64,000 bases of DNA from Diplonema papillatum (Eukaryota; Euglenozoa; Diplonemea; Diplonemida; Diplonemidae), in contig JAPJBO010001036.1 of assembly GCA_030068145.1 (NCBI GenBank), positions 1 to 64,000 on the forward strand. Reading direction: 5' to 3'. The position numbers were made by a program, and so were the translations under genes. Positions within the stretch are counted from its first letter, which is position 1. Every line of letters begins with the position of its first letter. Shown piece after piece: positions 31,306-42,351 of this stretch. The notes under the pieces were generated by a model. It was given only the letters and a program-made list of their open reading frames with translations, was not told the DNA's origin and ran no database searches.

Positions 31306-32711
31306 ACCTCCGCCGCAAACTCAGGCAACACAGCCACGCAACCCGGCAGGCAGTGCGACTCGAGACGTGCGGCCATGTTCACGGTGGGACCGAAGTAGTC
31401 GAAACGGTCTGTGACTGTGTTCTTCTCGACACTGACAATGCCTTGGTGCATGCCGATGCGTACTCGTAAGCCGCACCACGTGGACGGCACGACCGAACAA
31501 TGAGGAATGGCAAGTAACTGAGAAGGCCAGTTCGCTGAGTACAGTTTGGCATGCACCGACAGTGAGAACTTCGCAGCGTCTTGAGGGCTACTGAAGGCAG
31601 CCATGAACGAGTCACCGATGGTCTTAACCTCGTATCCTCCGAATGCAGCAAGGGCTGACCGGATGAGTACATTGTGCAATTGAAGCGCTCGCTTCATTCC
31701 GTCTGGGCAAGCGTTCCATGTCGCAGTGGACTGTACAATGTCGGTGAAGACTATCGTTGCGATACTTGTACCGTCTGGCCCGACAGTTTCCACACCCGGA
31801 GGAGGATCATCGCAATGCGCAGCGGGTTCTAACCCAGGCTCTTCTTTTACGTCAAAGAGAGCATCTGGCAAGTACGGGCGATACGTCGTCAGGTTCTCCA
31901 AAAGCTGTTCCAGAGCATGAGCCAGCTCTTCAGGAAGGTTCCCAGCAGATGCAGCGTCGAGCGTTTCTCGGGCACGGGAGAGATCGAAGGCCGCCAGGGC
32001 TGATGCGATGTCGTTTGCGGCATCCACGGAGGCTTCCATTCGAGCTTTCTCGGACAGGACCTGGTCCGCGAATCCACGGGTGAACACGAAATCGAGGAGG
32101 AAGATTGTGAGCTGCACTGGGAAGGTAGAAAATAACCGCTCTACACGAGCGCAGGGGGGTTTGTCGCATGGGGAGCCACCGGCAATGCAATGTCTCTCAG
32201 TCCGGTACTCGTATGAGGGAAGAAACGGCAAGTCGAAGATTCCAAAGCGAAACGCCTCCTCCACACACATGGCGCATATCCAGAAAACGGTGAAGTACGT
32301 CACGATGGCTGCCTTGCCCCGCTCGCGGGTGACCAGCAGCTCATCCAGAATCAGCACGAACAGTGGCCACCACCGGTCTGCACCCGTAGTCGCTGCAAAC
32401 CAGTCGGCTGAAGCGATAGTGACACACTGTCCAAAGACAATAAAGATAATTAACGCCTCCGGGACGCGACGGAGAGCCAAAATTGTGACTACTGCAACAG
32501 TGGCGACGGTTTGCCCAATGAGAAAGCACACAAAAAATGGTGTGCTGGAGGGAAGCAATACGAGGCCTACAAAACACAAAAGTGCTAGGATAGTGATCAC
32601 ACGCAACCAGACCTTCTTCTGTTGTCTTTCGATTGCGGACTCGCCTGGGGTCTCGAACCACGTTGAGAAACGGTAACACAGGTCCGATGTCATCCTCGTC
32701 AGCACTTCCAT
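30204..32711 (-). CDS. Receptor-type adenylyl cyclase C (parent of the hybrid's C-terminal part)
   Basis: 835 residues. The membrane region (about 37-55, 58-80, 85-106, 113-127, 133-150, 195-212) has the same plan as A and B but clearly different residues, including the loop CIAGGSPCDKPPC. From YRPYLPDALF onward it equals B. The catalytic domain is complete: Asp324, Lys363, Asp367, Asp438, Asn445, Arg449; the second domain is degenerate. A well-formed SL acceptor candidate lies about 25 bp upstream of the ATG (CTTGCTTTCCCAACAG, ending near 32737). C and A probably represent the two ancestral genes before duplication. Confidence 0.92.
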   Translation of the reverse strand: MEVLTRMTSDLCYRFSTWFETPGESAIERQQKKVWLRVITILALLCFVGLVLLPSSTPFFVCFLIGQTVATVAVVTILALRRVPEALIIFIVFGQCVTIASADWFAATTGADRWWPLFVLILDELLVTRERGKAAIVTYFTVFWICAMCVEEAFRFGIFDLPFLPSYEYRTERHCIAGGSPCDKPPCARVERLFSTFPVQLTIFLLDFVFTRGFADQVLSEKARMEASVDAANDIASALAAFDLSRARETLDAASAGNLPEELAHALEQLLENLTTYRPYLPDALFDVKEEPGLEPAAHCDDPPPGVETVGPDGTSIATIVFTDIVQSTATWNACPDGMKRALQLHNVLIRSALAAFGGYEVKTIGDSFMAAFSSPQDAAKFSLSVHAKLYSANWPSQLLAIPHCSVVPSTWCGLRVRIGMHQGIVSVEKNTVTDRFDYFGPTVNMAARLESHCLPGCVAVLPEFAAEVEKVWTKRGRKCSIAVGTSIDSPRSESNANMRNGRKKASFVSREGLSFCMDDWQNAVAMQNKKATLKGIGEATLVVFTPTVLSARLKTRDNNSIGETTNPMRGQSQAVISAGSHRTTAAPCWELEVIANATVASVTLAMLDHTAPVDNFRKLADDMLETAVQVINKTEGTLMTVLGNAVFISWNASRRVPGHFQNCLHFARSIHREVSSRLRTHISSGRVLAGSVGTEGQRFFTVFGECIGLARSLAASAVHVDALYCPYDTKAIEGRQRQMLRPVGWCRLPAGYDETTQFIVYQVALHEDGLDENSQFMEKDWGWSPEYWSLFLSRDFSSIRKRLADDADPTLQRAIAAWTRVSAVDEVSEFASDT

Positions 32712-33837
32712 TGTTATCGGTACTTTTTGTGAAGACCTGTTGGGAAAGCAAGCTGGTCATACAGTGCATATGAGTCGTTTCCTCGTTTCAGGTTCTCGTC
32801 TAAACTTGTGCATGCAATATGTTGGCCGCCAGGCCTATTTTTTGCGACATGGGAGAAAATGGCTGTGCCCGAGAAACTCCTGGCACCGATGAAACGGTGA
32901 CGTCATGAGGCTTTTTTTGCCTGATAGGCGGCACAAGTACTCATCACCACAGTCAGCTGACAAGTTTGATGACGATGCCGGCGAAAGAAGAAGAGAACTT
33001 GACTTCTATGAGGTTTACGAAGTTGAGATCATTTCGTTGTAAAGTCTTTAGCACCATTTCAAAGGCTTTTCTGGGAGTGTACACCGTACACCGTACAGAT
33101 CCCGGCCTTGCCTATCTTTGCCATGCCGTTGGGACCTCTTTTATGGCGCACAGCAGGTCAAACACAGTGTCGAAAAACGCCACTATGCACAACAGCGGAC
33201 GTTGTAAATCCCACCACAACTGTGAGTTGGCATACTAAATATGTAACAAGCCTCCAGTATCAACTGGCTCCTTCGCGTCCACAACCCCCGACTGCTTCAC
33301 CGTGTTAGTACCTGATTTACGATCAAGACGCAGTAACACTCCCAGTTTCTCGTAGTCGCCGTCTGAGTGTCTTCACGCGACGAGACCCGTGTACAGTAGA
33401 TACACACGCACACGTTGCATCAGCACCTAAGTGGCTCCTTCACGTACAGAAACAAGTTCTCGCTATCAACTGGCATCCTCTGGATGACAAGTTCAGGCAT
33501 CCAGACCCAAAGCGGAACGGCCGGCTGAGCAGTAAATGGAGGAGCAACAGGAGCAACAGGACCGTATGCAACCCTCGGTTCGTGTTTCTATTCCCTCCTC
33601 CTGTATTCTCTGAAAATCGAAAGGACCTTCGCGCGAGGAGTCTGTTGTCGAAATGTTCTCCTTTTTTGTAGTTTTCTCCCCAGCCCCCCCCCCCCCCGTT
33701 CGTGCCGCCTCAAAAAACTGCGCAAAAAATAGAAAGGGAGCGCAAACGACGGCAAGTTTTTACGTTCAGGTGTCGAGACCAGCGATTTAGTTAGAACCGG
33801 TTCCCCCCGGGTTTGGCCCATCTGTTGAACGCTCCCG
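32712..33837. other. 5' flank of cyclase C; no gene recognised
   Basis: Holds the SL acceptor candidate of cyclase C near 32737 and a poly-C run at 33683-33700. Open frames are short and without recognisable domains. Confidence 0.5.
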
Positions 33838-33945
33838 CCACAGAACCGTGTGTTTCGTGTGGGCTACAGCACGTGTACCTCCTTTGTCTATCGCACTGGC
33901 AGTCTCCTCAAGCATTTCCTACAAAACAGGTGCTTATACAAAAAG
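33838..33945 (+). repeat. Dispersed repeat R1, copy 1
   Basis: About 110 bp with the signature GTGGGCTACAGCACGTG, CTCAAGCATTTCCTACAAAAC and AGGTGCTTATACAAAAAG. Related copies lie at 38285-38475, 45265-45440, 45695-45790 and 45890-45985, all in the same orientation. It could be a SINE-like or MITE-like family; no tRNA-type promoter boxes are evident. Confidence 0.7.
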
Positions 33946-36544
33946 AAATGGTAATCGTGGTAAACTTTCTTTTTGTTCCTTTTACGGCTATTCTCTCCTT
34001 TTATGCGTCTTTTGCTCTCTATTGCTGGGAATACCGGTATTCCTGGACTTTTGGTGCTGAAGGAAGGGATGAATCCGTTCACTTCACCCCCCACGTGGCG
34101 CTCGTTTAGCAGGGGCTGCCGAGTCGCACCGTGGCACCGTCCTTCTGTGAAGTAAACATAGTAATAAATACTGTTTGTGTGAAAAGAGGAACGGTTTGTA
34201 GACTACCACGCTGCACAACAGACCAGGGGGTGTAAACCCTACTTTCGTGTTCAGGGGCGGGGCATCCACGAAGCGGACAGCGCTTCACTGGCAGCTCTGG
34301 GTTCACACGAGGAGGGTGAAAGCTTGCATACGCGGCTTTTGGAGATTCCCAGGAACACGCCGTGGCCGAGAAAGAGTTGTGCAGAGAGCTGGTGGACTTG
34401 ACAACCCCCGGGAACCCCAGGAATAGAGCAAAGAGTCCAAACTAAACCCCTGGTCGAGACACTGTCACGGCGGACAGCTCAGTTTCTGACAGGTCAGTCT
34501 GAGAACGAGTTTCGGATTATTTTTCATTTTTTGCCGCGAGCAGGGATTGATCATGGCATTGGCTTGTCGGCGCCCCTCGTTTCCATAACTGCGGACAGCT
34601 GTGCCGCCACGCCTTCTGACCGAAACGGATGCGCTCGGTGTCCCACGTGAATGCGCTGAAACCATGTGTACATGTTATGTTTTTTTTTTTTTTTTTTTCC
34701 TTTTTCTCTTCGCTGGCGGTTTCCGCCGGTGGGTTGTGATAGGCTTGCAACATGGAAGAGGTCTGCTCAGCTCAAAGGCACTCAGCTGCCGGATGGGTCG
34801 GCCTCAAAAGCATAGCGGGCTGACTTGTGTCACGAAGGGACTTTCCGGCACACGGAAGACAATGAGGACTCTTCACTGTCGGAGGCGAGACGGCGCTTCT
34901 GAAAAATCAGAAGCGCTCATCGAGTCTTTGCCTATGTTGCACCTTCGAGCAGTCATCAGTTTTAGAACGCGGGACTCCGATTTATACGATCATTCCAACC
35001 GAGAAGGTTGCACCGTCTAGCACCGTTCTCAAGTTTGGATCCACAAATGGTTGGACCTTTGACGAGGCCCCCCACTCATGCACCACTCGGTTTTATCGAC
35101 AGCTGAAAATGGGGTGAGGTTTGCTGTCCTATGTCACGAGATCTTTGGAGTAGTGTGAGCCCCCCCGATGCTTCCCTCACCGGATCCGTGAACCTTGCTC
35201 GCTCGACAGGCACACGTGCAGCGTCTCGGGGTGCACCAGGTCGTTTCGTATTTTTGCAGTCGGCCCACTGCACAGCCACTTCATACCCCCACCCACTGTG
35301 CAGCCGGTTTTGTTCGCCGGGTATTTTTTGGAGAACAGATTTTGGTGCAGGGGACTGTAGTTCTTTGTCTGACCGAGCAAAAAAGCCGGTTTCAGCCAAA
35401 ACCCCGGTTTTGGGCTCTGCGGTGCCTGTGGGTGTCTGAGTGCCTGGAACCGTCGCCCGACGCACGCAAACAAGGGGACGGAGGGGGGTGGTGAGATATA
35501 AGCTTGCGGTGGTGGTGTGCACGTCTATCAAACTACGGAGATGGTAAGTGGAAAGCTTCGAATTGCAGTGACACACCGTGACGCGCCATGTAACTGCAGT
35601 ACTGTACAGTACAGGGGGCCACTTGAAATCATAATTTAAAAAACCGAAACCGGAAAACCCCGGTTTCTGAAACCGGGAAACCGGGTTTCCAAAGTCCCCT
35701 GTTTTGGTGTCATAAAAGGCCGCTTATTTCCTCCACTGGCTGGCAGTCGTTAAAAGGTTTGGTGTTCGGGCGGAAAACCCGGTGCCAGCCAAACCCCCGG
35801 TGTGGTCGAAAATAGCAATTTATCCGAGTGTAGAGGTCGGTAAATTTGAAATTCTCAAATTTAGCTCTCTAGCGAGCTATCCCACTTTTCTGGGGCAGGC
35901 CGTGGGGTACCCCCACCCCGGACTTTTTTTTACCGTTTTTTCATGGTACTTTTGAGAATTCACAAATCGTCGAAAAAAATTCTCGCGGCGGACAACGGCG
36001 TGGCACAGTCGTCAGTTGACGACGTTCCTTACTCGTGTAAACCGAGAGAAGCAGGCACCTGAAGGGAGGTAGCTGTGTTGAGAGTAGACTGATAGTGCCT
36101 CTGTGTGATATGCTTGTTTTTGCCTGAGGTTCTGCTGAGTAGGGAGTGAGTGAGGAATGAAATGCAAACTTGTGTTCATGGAAGAGGGTTCGACTAGCTG
36201 CTGGATTTGTTACGAGTAAGCTTCATCCATCACGGGTTTGGGAGGTTTGCCTTGCTGCACAGGTTCGCTGGCTTAAGGTTCTTGTTCATTGTGCCATCTG
36301 ATTGCCCGCGCGCCTTTCGAAGATCGACGCACGCGTCCATTGGGAAGTGCGGGGTGCTCGTGGCCATCGCGATCTCCGTCCTCGTTTTCTTGGGGTGCTG
36401 TTGATCGGGACTACTGAGCTGATTGCCAGGCCTGTCGCTAACCAACGTTCCACGTTCCGGGGTTGTGGCAAGCTTTGTGCTGCCGACAATCAACCGAGGT
36501 TGACGTGCAGCTCGGTGTCTTTATTTGGTTTCTTCTTTCTCCAT
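33946..36544. other. Gene-poor stretch with CCGG-rich short repeats
   Basis: A poly-T run at 34681-34698 and many copies of AACCCCGGTTT / AAACCGGGTTT words (35380-35800) are the only clear structures. The longest frame, 35076-35576 (-), has no recognisable domain. Confidence 0.45.
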
Positions 36545-36830
36545 TCCGGTACCTGGGAAAGCCTGCTACACGGGAGCCAAGTTTCACGTGTTCGGCGGTA
36601 CTGCAGAGCCACGGGCCTACGGGTCAAGTGGCTACCGATTTCTTGAACTAAAGCATCAGGCGTGGCGCACCTTGGGGCTTGGCGCTTGCGCTGAACACAA
36701 GCTTGTCGAGACGGTCAGCCGCAGGGCAGAGCGGACGGGGTTGTAGCACTGTGCTGCCTCCGACTCAAGCTTTGCAAGATATGGTTGACCGTCACGTTCC
36801 TGGACCCGGTGCGGCCTTTTCTTTTTTCCT
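36545..36830. repeat. Dispersed repeat R3, inverted copy at 45985-46255
   Basis: Begins GGTACCTGGGAAAGCCTGCTA and ends in CACGTTCCTGGACCCGGTGCGG. The reverse complement at 45985-46255 is clearly the same sequence with scattered changes. No coding potential is evident. Confidence 0.8.
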
Positions 36831-38054
36831 TTCCTTCCTGCCTTTGTTGGCTTCGTCTTCCTTTCTTGTGGAACCGTTGTTCCTGTATTATTAACCCAAC
36901 TCCGACCGGACCTTTTTGTCCGGTGTAATCAGATCTCCTGGGAATGTGTTTTGGGGGTGCCAAAATTGTCGAAAGAAATATGGAATCGAACCATTGGAAT
37001 TGGCATATCCTTTCGTTGCCGCCCTCGAATCCGATCGTTGGAAACCCGGGGGCAACCCCAAACCCCGGTAATAACTCAAAACTATACTCAAGAATGGAAG
37101 GAAGCGGGCTGCGGAACTGGAGGAGACTACAGTGGAAGAGGATGACCATGATGCAACAACAGATCGGACATTGCACGAGCAACGGTGGTCAACTCCTCAG
37201 AGCTGGGAAGGACAGCGGTCACAACGTTCGAAGCTCGGCGGCATCCGGAGTGCAAGGCTGCAGCCGCATGACGAGCCGAGCGGGGTGGAGTGCGGATCTC
37301 CCACTCATACGAATGATGGACGGTAGCTTTGCGGGTCATCGACAGTGAACACTGTTCAGCTTTGCCCGCAAACATTGCAGGAGTGTGGCAGGTCTGCACC
37401 GAATTCCAGACGAGTGCCGCATCATGTCAACTTTCCGACCTCCAAGAGCGGCAAAGATATGCCTCGAGGTCGTGAAATACCAGCTCCATAGAGCCAGAAA
37501 GAAGGGAGGCAGCCACTAACATAAAGTTCAGGCCGAAGGCCCGTATGCGAGGAATGGGCGGGGCGGTAAAGCTCGGGACGTTTGTACTTCTTGACACTCA
37601 TTCCTGGATCGGATGAAACGTTAAAAAAAGCGGAAACTAATCTGTAGGTGCTTGATCGGAGTTGGGTTAAGTTAGTACATGGGTGCTAGGACACACCCTT
37701 TGCGAACGCTGTTGCTCAGTCCGGCAAGCCACGCCAGTCCGCCTACAGTGCGAAACCCCTCGTGAATTCCTGATGTTAAGTTGCATCAGGAAACTGCAAA
37801 CCATAGCGTATGAATACCTGGTTCCCAAGCATGCAGGGTCCCAGCAGCAAACGTGCATTTGGAAACTTACCGGCCCGGCAGATTTTGTACCGAGAACCCG
37901 CTTTTCTTGGGCATGCACAAGAAGCGAGGGAAATTGAAAAAGCGTGCCCGTGCACCTGCTGAACACCGAGACCAAAAGCTGAGTCTAATTCCTCCATGAG
38001 GGGGTCGCATGTCTGCTTGTTCACGAAAAATGAGCTCCGAACGCCAAACCTTCT
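36831..38054. other. No gene recognised
   Basis: Only short frames without known domains. The 3' side adjoins the 18S-like fragment. Confidence 0.45.
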
Positions 38055-38215
38055 AACGTTTCCGACCGGCTTCCAAGCACTGACGACCGTTTCTCAAGCT
38101 ACCTCTCCGGAATCGAACCCTAATTCCCCCCCGGTAGTCCACTACACTACCGTCAATCAGTCGCTGATAGGGCAGAAGCTCTTGCGGGCTTGCTCCGACT
38201 TGAAGTCGTGCCACG
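38055..38215 (-). rRNA. 18S rRNA fragment (pseudogene-like, internal helix region)
   Basis: The minus strand reads CTTCTGCCCTATCAGCGACT, then GGTAGTGTAGTGGACTACC, then GAATTAGGGTTCGATTCCGG followed by AGAGGTAGCTTGAGAAACGG. These are the universally conserved stretches near nucleotides 300-400 of eukaryotic SSU rRNA. A block present in normal 18S between GGACTACC and GGGGAATTAGGG is missing. The rest of the gene is absent on both sides, so this is an isolated fragment. Confidence 0.75.
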
Positions 38216-38284
38216 CCCAAGAGAGCGCGGCGAGACACCGCGGCCTCCCTGCACCACTTTATCCCCTTTTGCTCTTCGCTTACA

Positions 38285-38500
38285 CCACCGTGTGTTGTTT
38301 TCTCACTCAGGACTTTTGACCTGTTGTGTTTGTGTGATTTGTCGTGTAGGGGTTGACCCGCATGACCTCACGTCCGTTCAACACGTGGTTCGGTAGTTAC
38401 AGCACTACGGATCCCTTCTGTTCTTTGTCGGGCATCGTCGAGCATTTCCTTTCAAGCTGGCGCTCATGTAAAAATCTTGGGGTATTTCCCTTCGAGCCAG
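38285..38500 (+). repeat. Dispersed repeat R1, copy 2 (long form)
   Basis: About 200 bp closely matching 45265-45440, from CTTCGCTTACACCACCGTGT through GAGCATTTCCTTTCAAGCTGG. It carries about 35 extra bases (GACCCGCATGACCTCACGTC region) relative to the other copy. Confidence 0.8.
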
Positions 38501-39244
38501 CAAAAATAATTGCATTCCCTTACAGCCAGCAATAGCTATTTATTACCTGTTACTGTTAATAATGGCGAAAGTTTTCACTCGAGAACCCAATTTTTGGAAC
38601 ACCGATTTGCTCCCACAATTAATTGTTGTCGCAGCGCATGCAGCTTATACGCGTACATCGGCCTAGCCACGCTTCACCACCTCACGAGTTTGGCCATGTA
38701 GACCATGTTAAAACTGCCGCCCCTCACTCTTTGGCTACACTGAGTCAGCCGTGCGCGCGCCGTGCGGCCGTGCGCACTGAAAATCGGTGCAACCACTGGG
38801 CTAGGGGGAGGATTGCAAGAGAGGCGGCTTTGTGGATTACGTTTGTGTGCGCCGGTTGAGCGGTTTTCCGCTTGGTTTCATTTTCAGGATAAGAATGCTG
38901 ACCAATCACACTCTTTTAATCACACGTCTTTTTAGGTCTGCAAGAATGTTATCATTTACCGGTGCAGCCCTCATCAGCCTCTGAAATACCTGATAGGCCC
39001 GTGTGGGGTCCAGAGTTCATGGCCGATAAGCGAAGGCTTCCTCGCGGTTCCAAGAGGACGCCAGGATTTCCGCTCCCGCCCGCGCTCAGGTGATGACTTT
39101 CAGGACTTTTTCATCACGGCACAATTTCCCCCGAAGAACATTTCCGGAGTTGGGGCTTGCACTGATAAACGAAGCAACGGACGATCAGCATCAACTGACC
39201 AACGGTGATGAAAATGATAAGGCAAAAGTTTCTTGTATTCGCGT
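38501..39244. other. Gene-poor stretch with a diverged R2 repeat
   Basis: 38825-38945 resembles R2 (GTGTGCGCCGGTTGAGCGGTTTTCCG, then TTTTCAGGATAAGAATGCTGA and CGTCTTTTTAGG). No gene is recognised. Confidence 0.5.
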
Positions 39245-40755
39245 GTACACGGTGCAGTAGTAAACTTGTAAAATGACCCTTTTACTAGTAAATTTACTAG
39301 TAAAAAAATTTACTAGTAAAATTTACACTTTTACTAGTAACATTTACAAGTGCACTAGTAAATTTTACTAGTGCACTTGTAAATTTTACTAAGTGCACTA
39401 GTAAAAATTACAAGTGAATTCAGGTGTTTTTCAATCCAAAACAATGATTTATAGGGGGTTTTGCGTGAAAAATTGCGAGATCGAAAACTGGGGAGGTGTG
39501 GTCGATGTGCACTACCCCTCGGACTGAGTTGGGCAGGGTTGTTGGGAGCCTTGATGGGAATCATCTCCCCTGAGACAGCCGCGCCGTTGAAAAAGGATGA
39601 GAGGAGCAGCGCGCACCCAACTGGAACTGTACGCACTGTCCAGCCCCTTTCCCCTGAGACTTTTGTTGAGGAAAAGCGTCTACAAAATGAGAAGAAACGG
39701 AGGCAAGAGAGACGCTCTGTGAGTGGTGTCGTGCCAAATTCACAACAGTGGAACACACTCTACAATGGCGACGTGAGCGGGGAGCGGGGAACCCTGGGCA
39801 GAAGCGGCCACCTGACTGTTGCTACTACTTCCAGTCGGTCCGAGCTTGCCTGCCACTTCCCAACACGCTTCGGCACGGAGGCTTTGCCCAAGCAGGGATC
39901 TTGACATTGTTGTTGCCGCAGTAAGGAGTTCCACACAGCCCATCAATGAAACACTCGGGCTCGACCATAATAGTCAGTGTGAGGTTTCGTAAACATGAAA
40001 AAGCGGACGAGGCAGCAGGAAGAGTGCTGAACGGACGAAGCGTCTTTGACGTGGATCGGTCTACCATGATGCAGGCCTCCAATATGTATGCGCCCAAGAT
40101 GCCGCCGGTGGAAGAGATCGGCAGGTTTGCACGGGGGACCCTCGAGCATCAGAGGAACCGCAGACTCCAAGAGCGACTAAACGCGCCCCAGAGCAGCATC
40201 AAGACGCTGCACCAACTCCGGAGGTCCAGCGGAGCAATGCGCTAGTGAGGCAATCGATTCTACAAAACGGCACAACGGAGATGTGGTTTAGGAGGGTGCA
40301 ACGAAAAGGCCACCTCTCAACACATTCTGACAGCGGGCGACACAGCGCACCTTGGATGGTTTCAGCCGGAGGCGGACCAAAGGCCGGTGTTCGGGCATCC
40401 ACCCGAATGCAGGCCCTGGACGCCTATGCGAAGGGAACCACGCGGTAATCCGGAGTGGGGCTCTACGCGTGCCAGCTGCCCGGGAGACAAGTGCGCTGAA
40501 AGGGCAACATGGGCCCTACAAGCATAGGAAGAAGGTGAGAACGCAAGCACGGCAGCGGCAGCAACACCCCAAGAATCAACGACAATAAAATGAAGCAGAA
40601 GGCACACTGCGTTCGTTCCCAACACCCCGACCCGACCAAGCAACCACCAAACCCCAAGAAGTACTAATCTCACAGCAACAGCCCAAACAACTTCCCCTAG
40701 CACCCTCGTGTGACAAGAATTCTCCAGTCCTCGAAACCCCCCGTGGAGGAAAGGA

Positions 40756-40850
40756 AATATGTTGGACCGAAAATATGTTGGACCGGACAAAAGTTGGACC
40801 GCGGACGACCAAGGCAACTGGACCATTTTGTCCGGTCCAACATATTTCCG
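40756..40850. repeat. Short GTTGGACC inverted-repeat element, copy 1
   Basis: GGAAATATGTTGGACCGGAC and its complement GTCCGGTCCAACATATTTCC bracket about 60 bp. A related copy lies at 41599-41679. Both are followed by CGTTTAC. Confidence 0.65.
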
Positions 40851-40855
40851 TTTAC

Positions 40856-41067
40856 CATGCAGGGTCAAAACCTTGTGTCTTTTTGGAAATGGCCAAAAAA
40901 AAATTTCCGGAAAAAAATTGGGTTTTCTTGAATTTAAAAATTTTGGAACAAAAACTGCGGCAATTTTTGAGGAAGTTGAGCAATTTTTTTTTTTTCCAAA
41001 AATTTTTTTTGGGGGCCACGGCTCCGCGGGAGCGTTTTAAAAAGACACAAGGTTTTGACCCTGCATG
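40856..41067. mobile_element. 212-bp MITE with TTAC target duplication
   Basis: Perfect TIRs of at least 27 bp (CATGCAGGGTCAAAACCTTG outward-reading at both ends) enclose AT-rich DNA. TTAC flanks both sides (40852-40855; 41068-41071). The empty site is present in the same window at 41671-41712, where CCGTTTACGGTATTTGCCTTTCAG runs without the insert, which proves the boundaries. Confidence 0.9.
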
Positions 41068-41598
41068 TTACGGTATTTGCCTTTCAGAGTTGACCGCCAG
41101 GCGCGTATCCACTAAGGCGGGGTTGGGTCGATGGGCATGAGGTAAAAAAATGTCCCTTGACAAATGGGTAGTCAGGCGCGAGAGATGCGTTGGGTTTCTT
41201 CTTGAGCGTACCAAGATCGTCGTTTATTGGCGGCTCATACTTTTTCCTTCAACCTCGAGCCACTTCGTTTGCACTCTGCATTTTTGCGTTTGCACTCTAC
41301 CAAAGCAATGGGACAGACGGTGGACGCATCTTGGTCCACCTTCGGCACTGACCAACCGCAACCGGTCGCGATCAAACATCCTTCCACGCAAGGAAGATCT
41401 TGTGATTCCACCACAGGGCTATGGCGACCAATGGCTGGACCATGGCCAGGGTGCTTCGTTGCGAGTTGCTGGAGGGAACTCAGCGGGTTACGCAGCGCCG
41501 CGCACTGTTCGGGAACTCCTGGCCCCATGCGCGACTACGGAGTGGAGCGAGTGCTGGTCAGCCGCAAAACTGCACGAAGTACACAGAACCCCCCGAAA

Positions 41599-41679
41599 AA
41601 AGTTGGCCGGACAAAAGCTGGACCACCAGAGCCCAAAATAGGAGAGTTGGACCATTTTGTCCGGTCCAACTTATTTCCG
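41599..41679. repeat. Short GTTGGACC inverted-repeat element, copy 2
   Basis: Contains GGCCGGACAAAAGCTGGACC and TTTTGTCCGGTCCAACTTAT. With its 3' flank it is the uninterrupted paralogue of 40756-41100 and serves as the empty site for the MITE. Confidence 0.65.
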
Positions 41680-42351
41680 TTTACGGTATTTGCCTTTCAG
41701 AGTTGACCGCACTGTTGCCCACGACTCAGTCCAAAAAATGGATGCCAAGCCTGTCCGGCATAAGACGCACGCAGGCAGAGATATTCGTAACCTCCTGGGC
41801 CAAACGCAAGATACCAGAGCGTCTTTTGCCGTGCAACTCTATTTCTGGTACCAGGACGTACCTGTGCACGACTCTGCTCTGAGAGGACAAGGACGCCTCC
41901 TCCCTCGCGGTCCGTCTCTTCCGATGTTATTGTCCTGTGTTCCCACCGCATCGAGCCACAGGGGGGTCGGGTTCGAGTGTTCACGTTTGCCTTGGAGTGG
42001 GGGAAACCTGGATTGACGCGGTCTGCCTACGCGCGGGGCTCTCAAGCACTGGGTTGTCACTTTGCTCTGCTCTCCCAGCCCCATTTTGACGAGTTAGGTG
42101 AAAAAGAAGCCGGTTCTTCTGAATGTGTGCTTCACTTGCCACAGTTTCTTCTTGTTTCACCCCAAAACACCTGCCAAAACACCTGAAATCACTTGTAAAT
42201 TTTACTAGTGCACTTGTAAATTTTACAAGTGCACTTGTAAATTTTACAAGTGCACTTGTAAAATTTACTAGTGGCACTTGTAAACCATTTTCACTTGTAA
42301 AACCACTAGTAAATTTACTAGTGAAAGCCTTTACTACTGCACCGTGTACAG

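Larger units (their letters stand above)
39245..42349. mobile_element. About 3.1-kb inverted-repeat element with ACTAGTAAA-array ends
   Basis: The left end starts GTACACGGTGCAGTAGTAAA and the reverse complement of the right end at 42349 is identical over these 20 bases. Each TIR then runs 110-170 bp through imperfect CACTAGTAAATTTTA / CACTTGTAAATTTTA tandem words (39270-39415; 42190-42325). The interior has only short or broken frames (for example 39946-40245 +), so no transposase can be named and the element is probably non-autonomous or decayed. No clear target-site duplication is seen. Smaller elements are nested inside. Confidence 0.7.
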
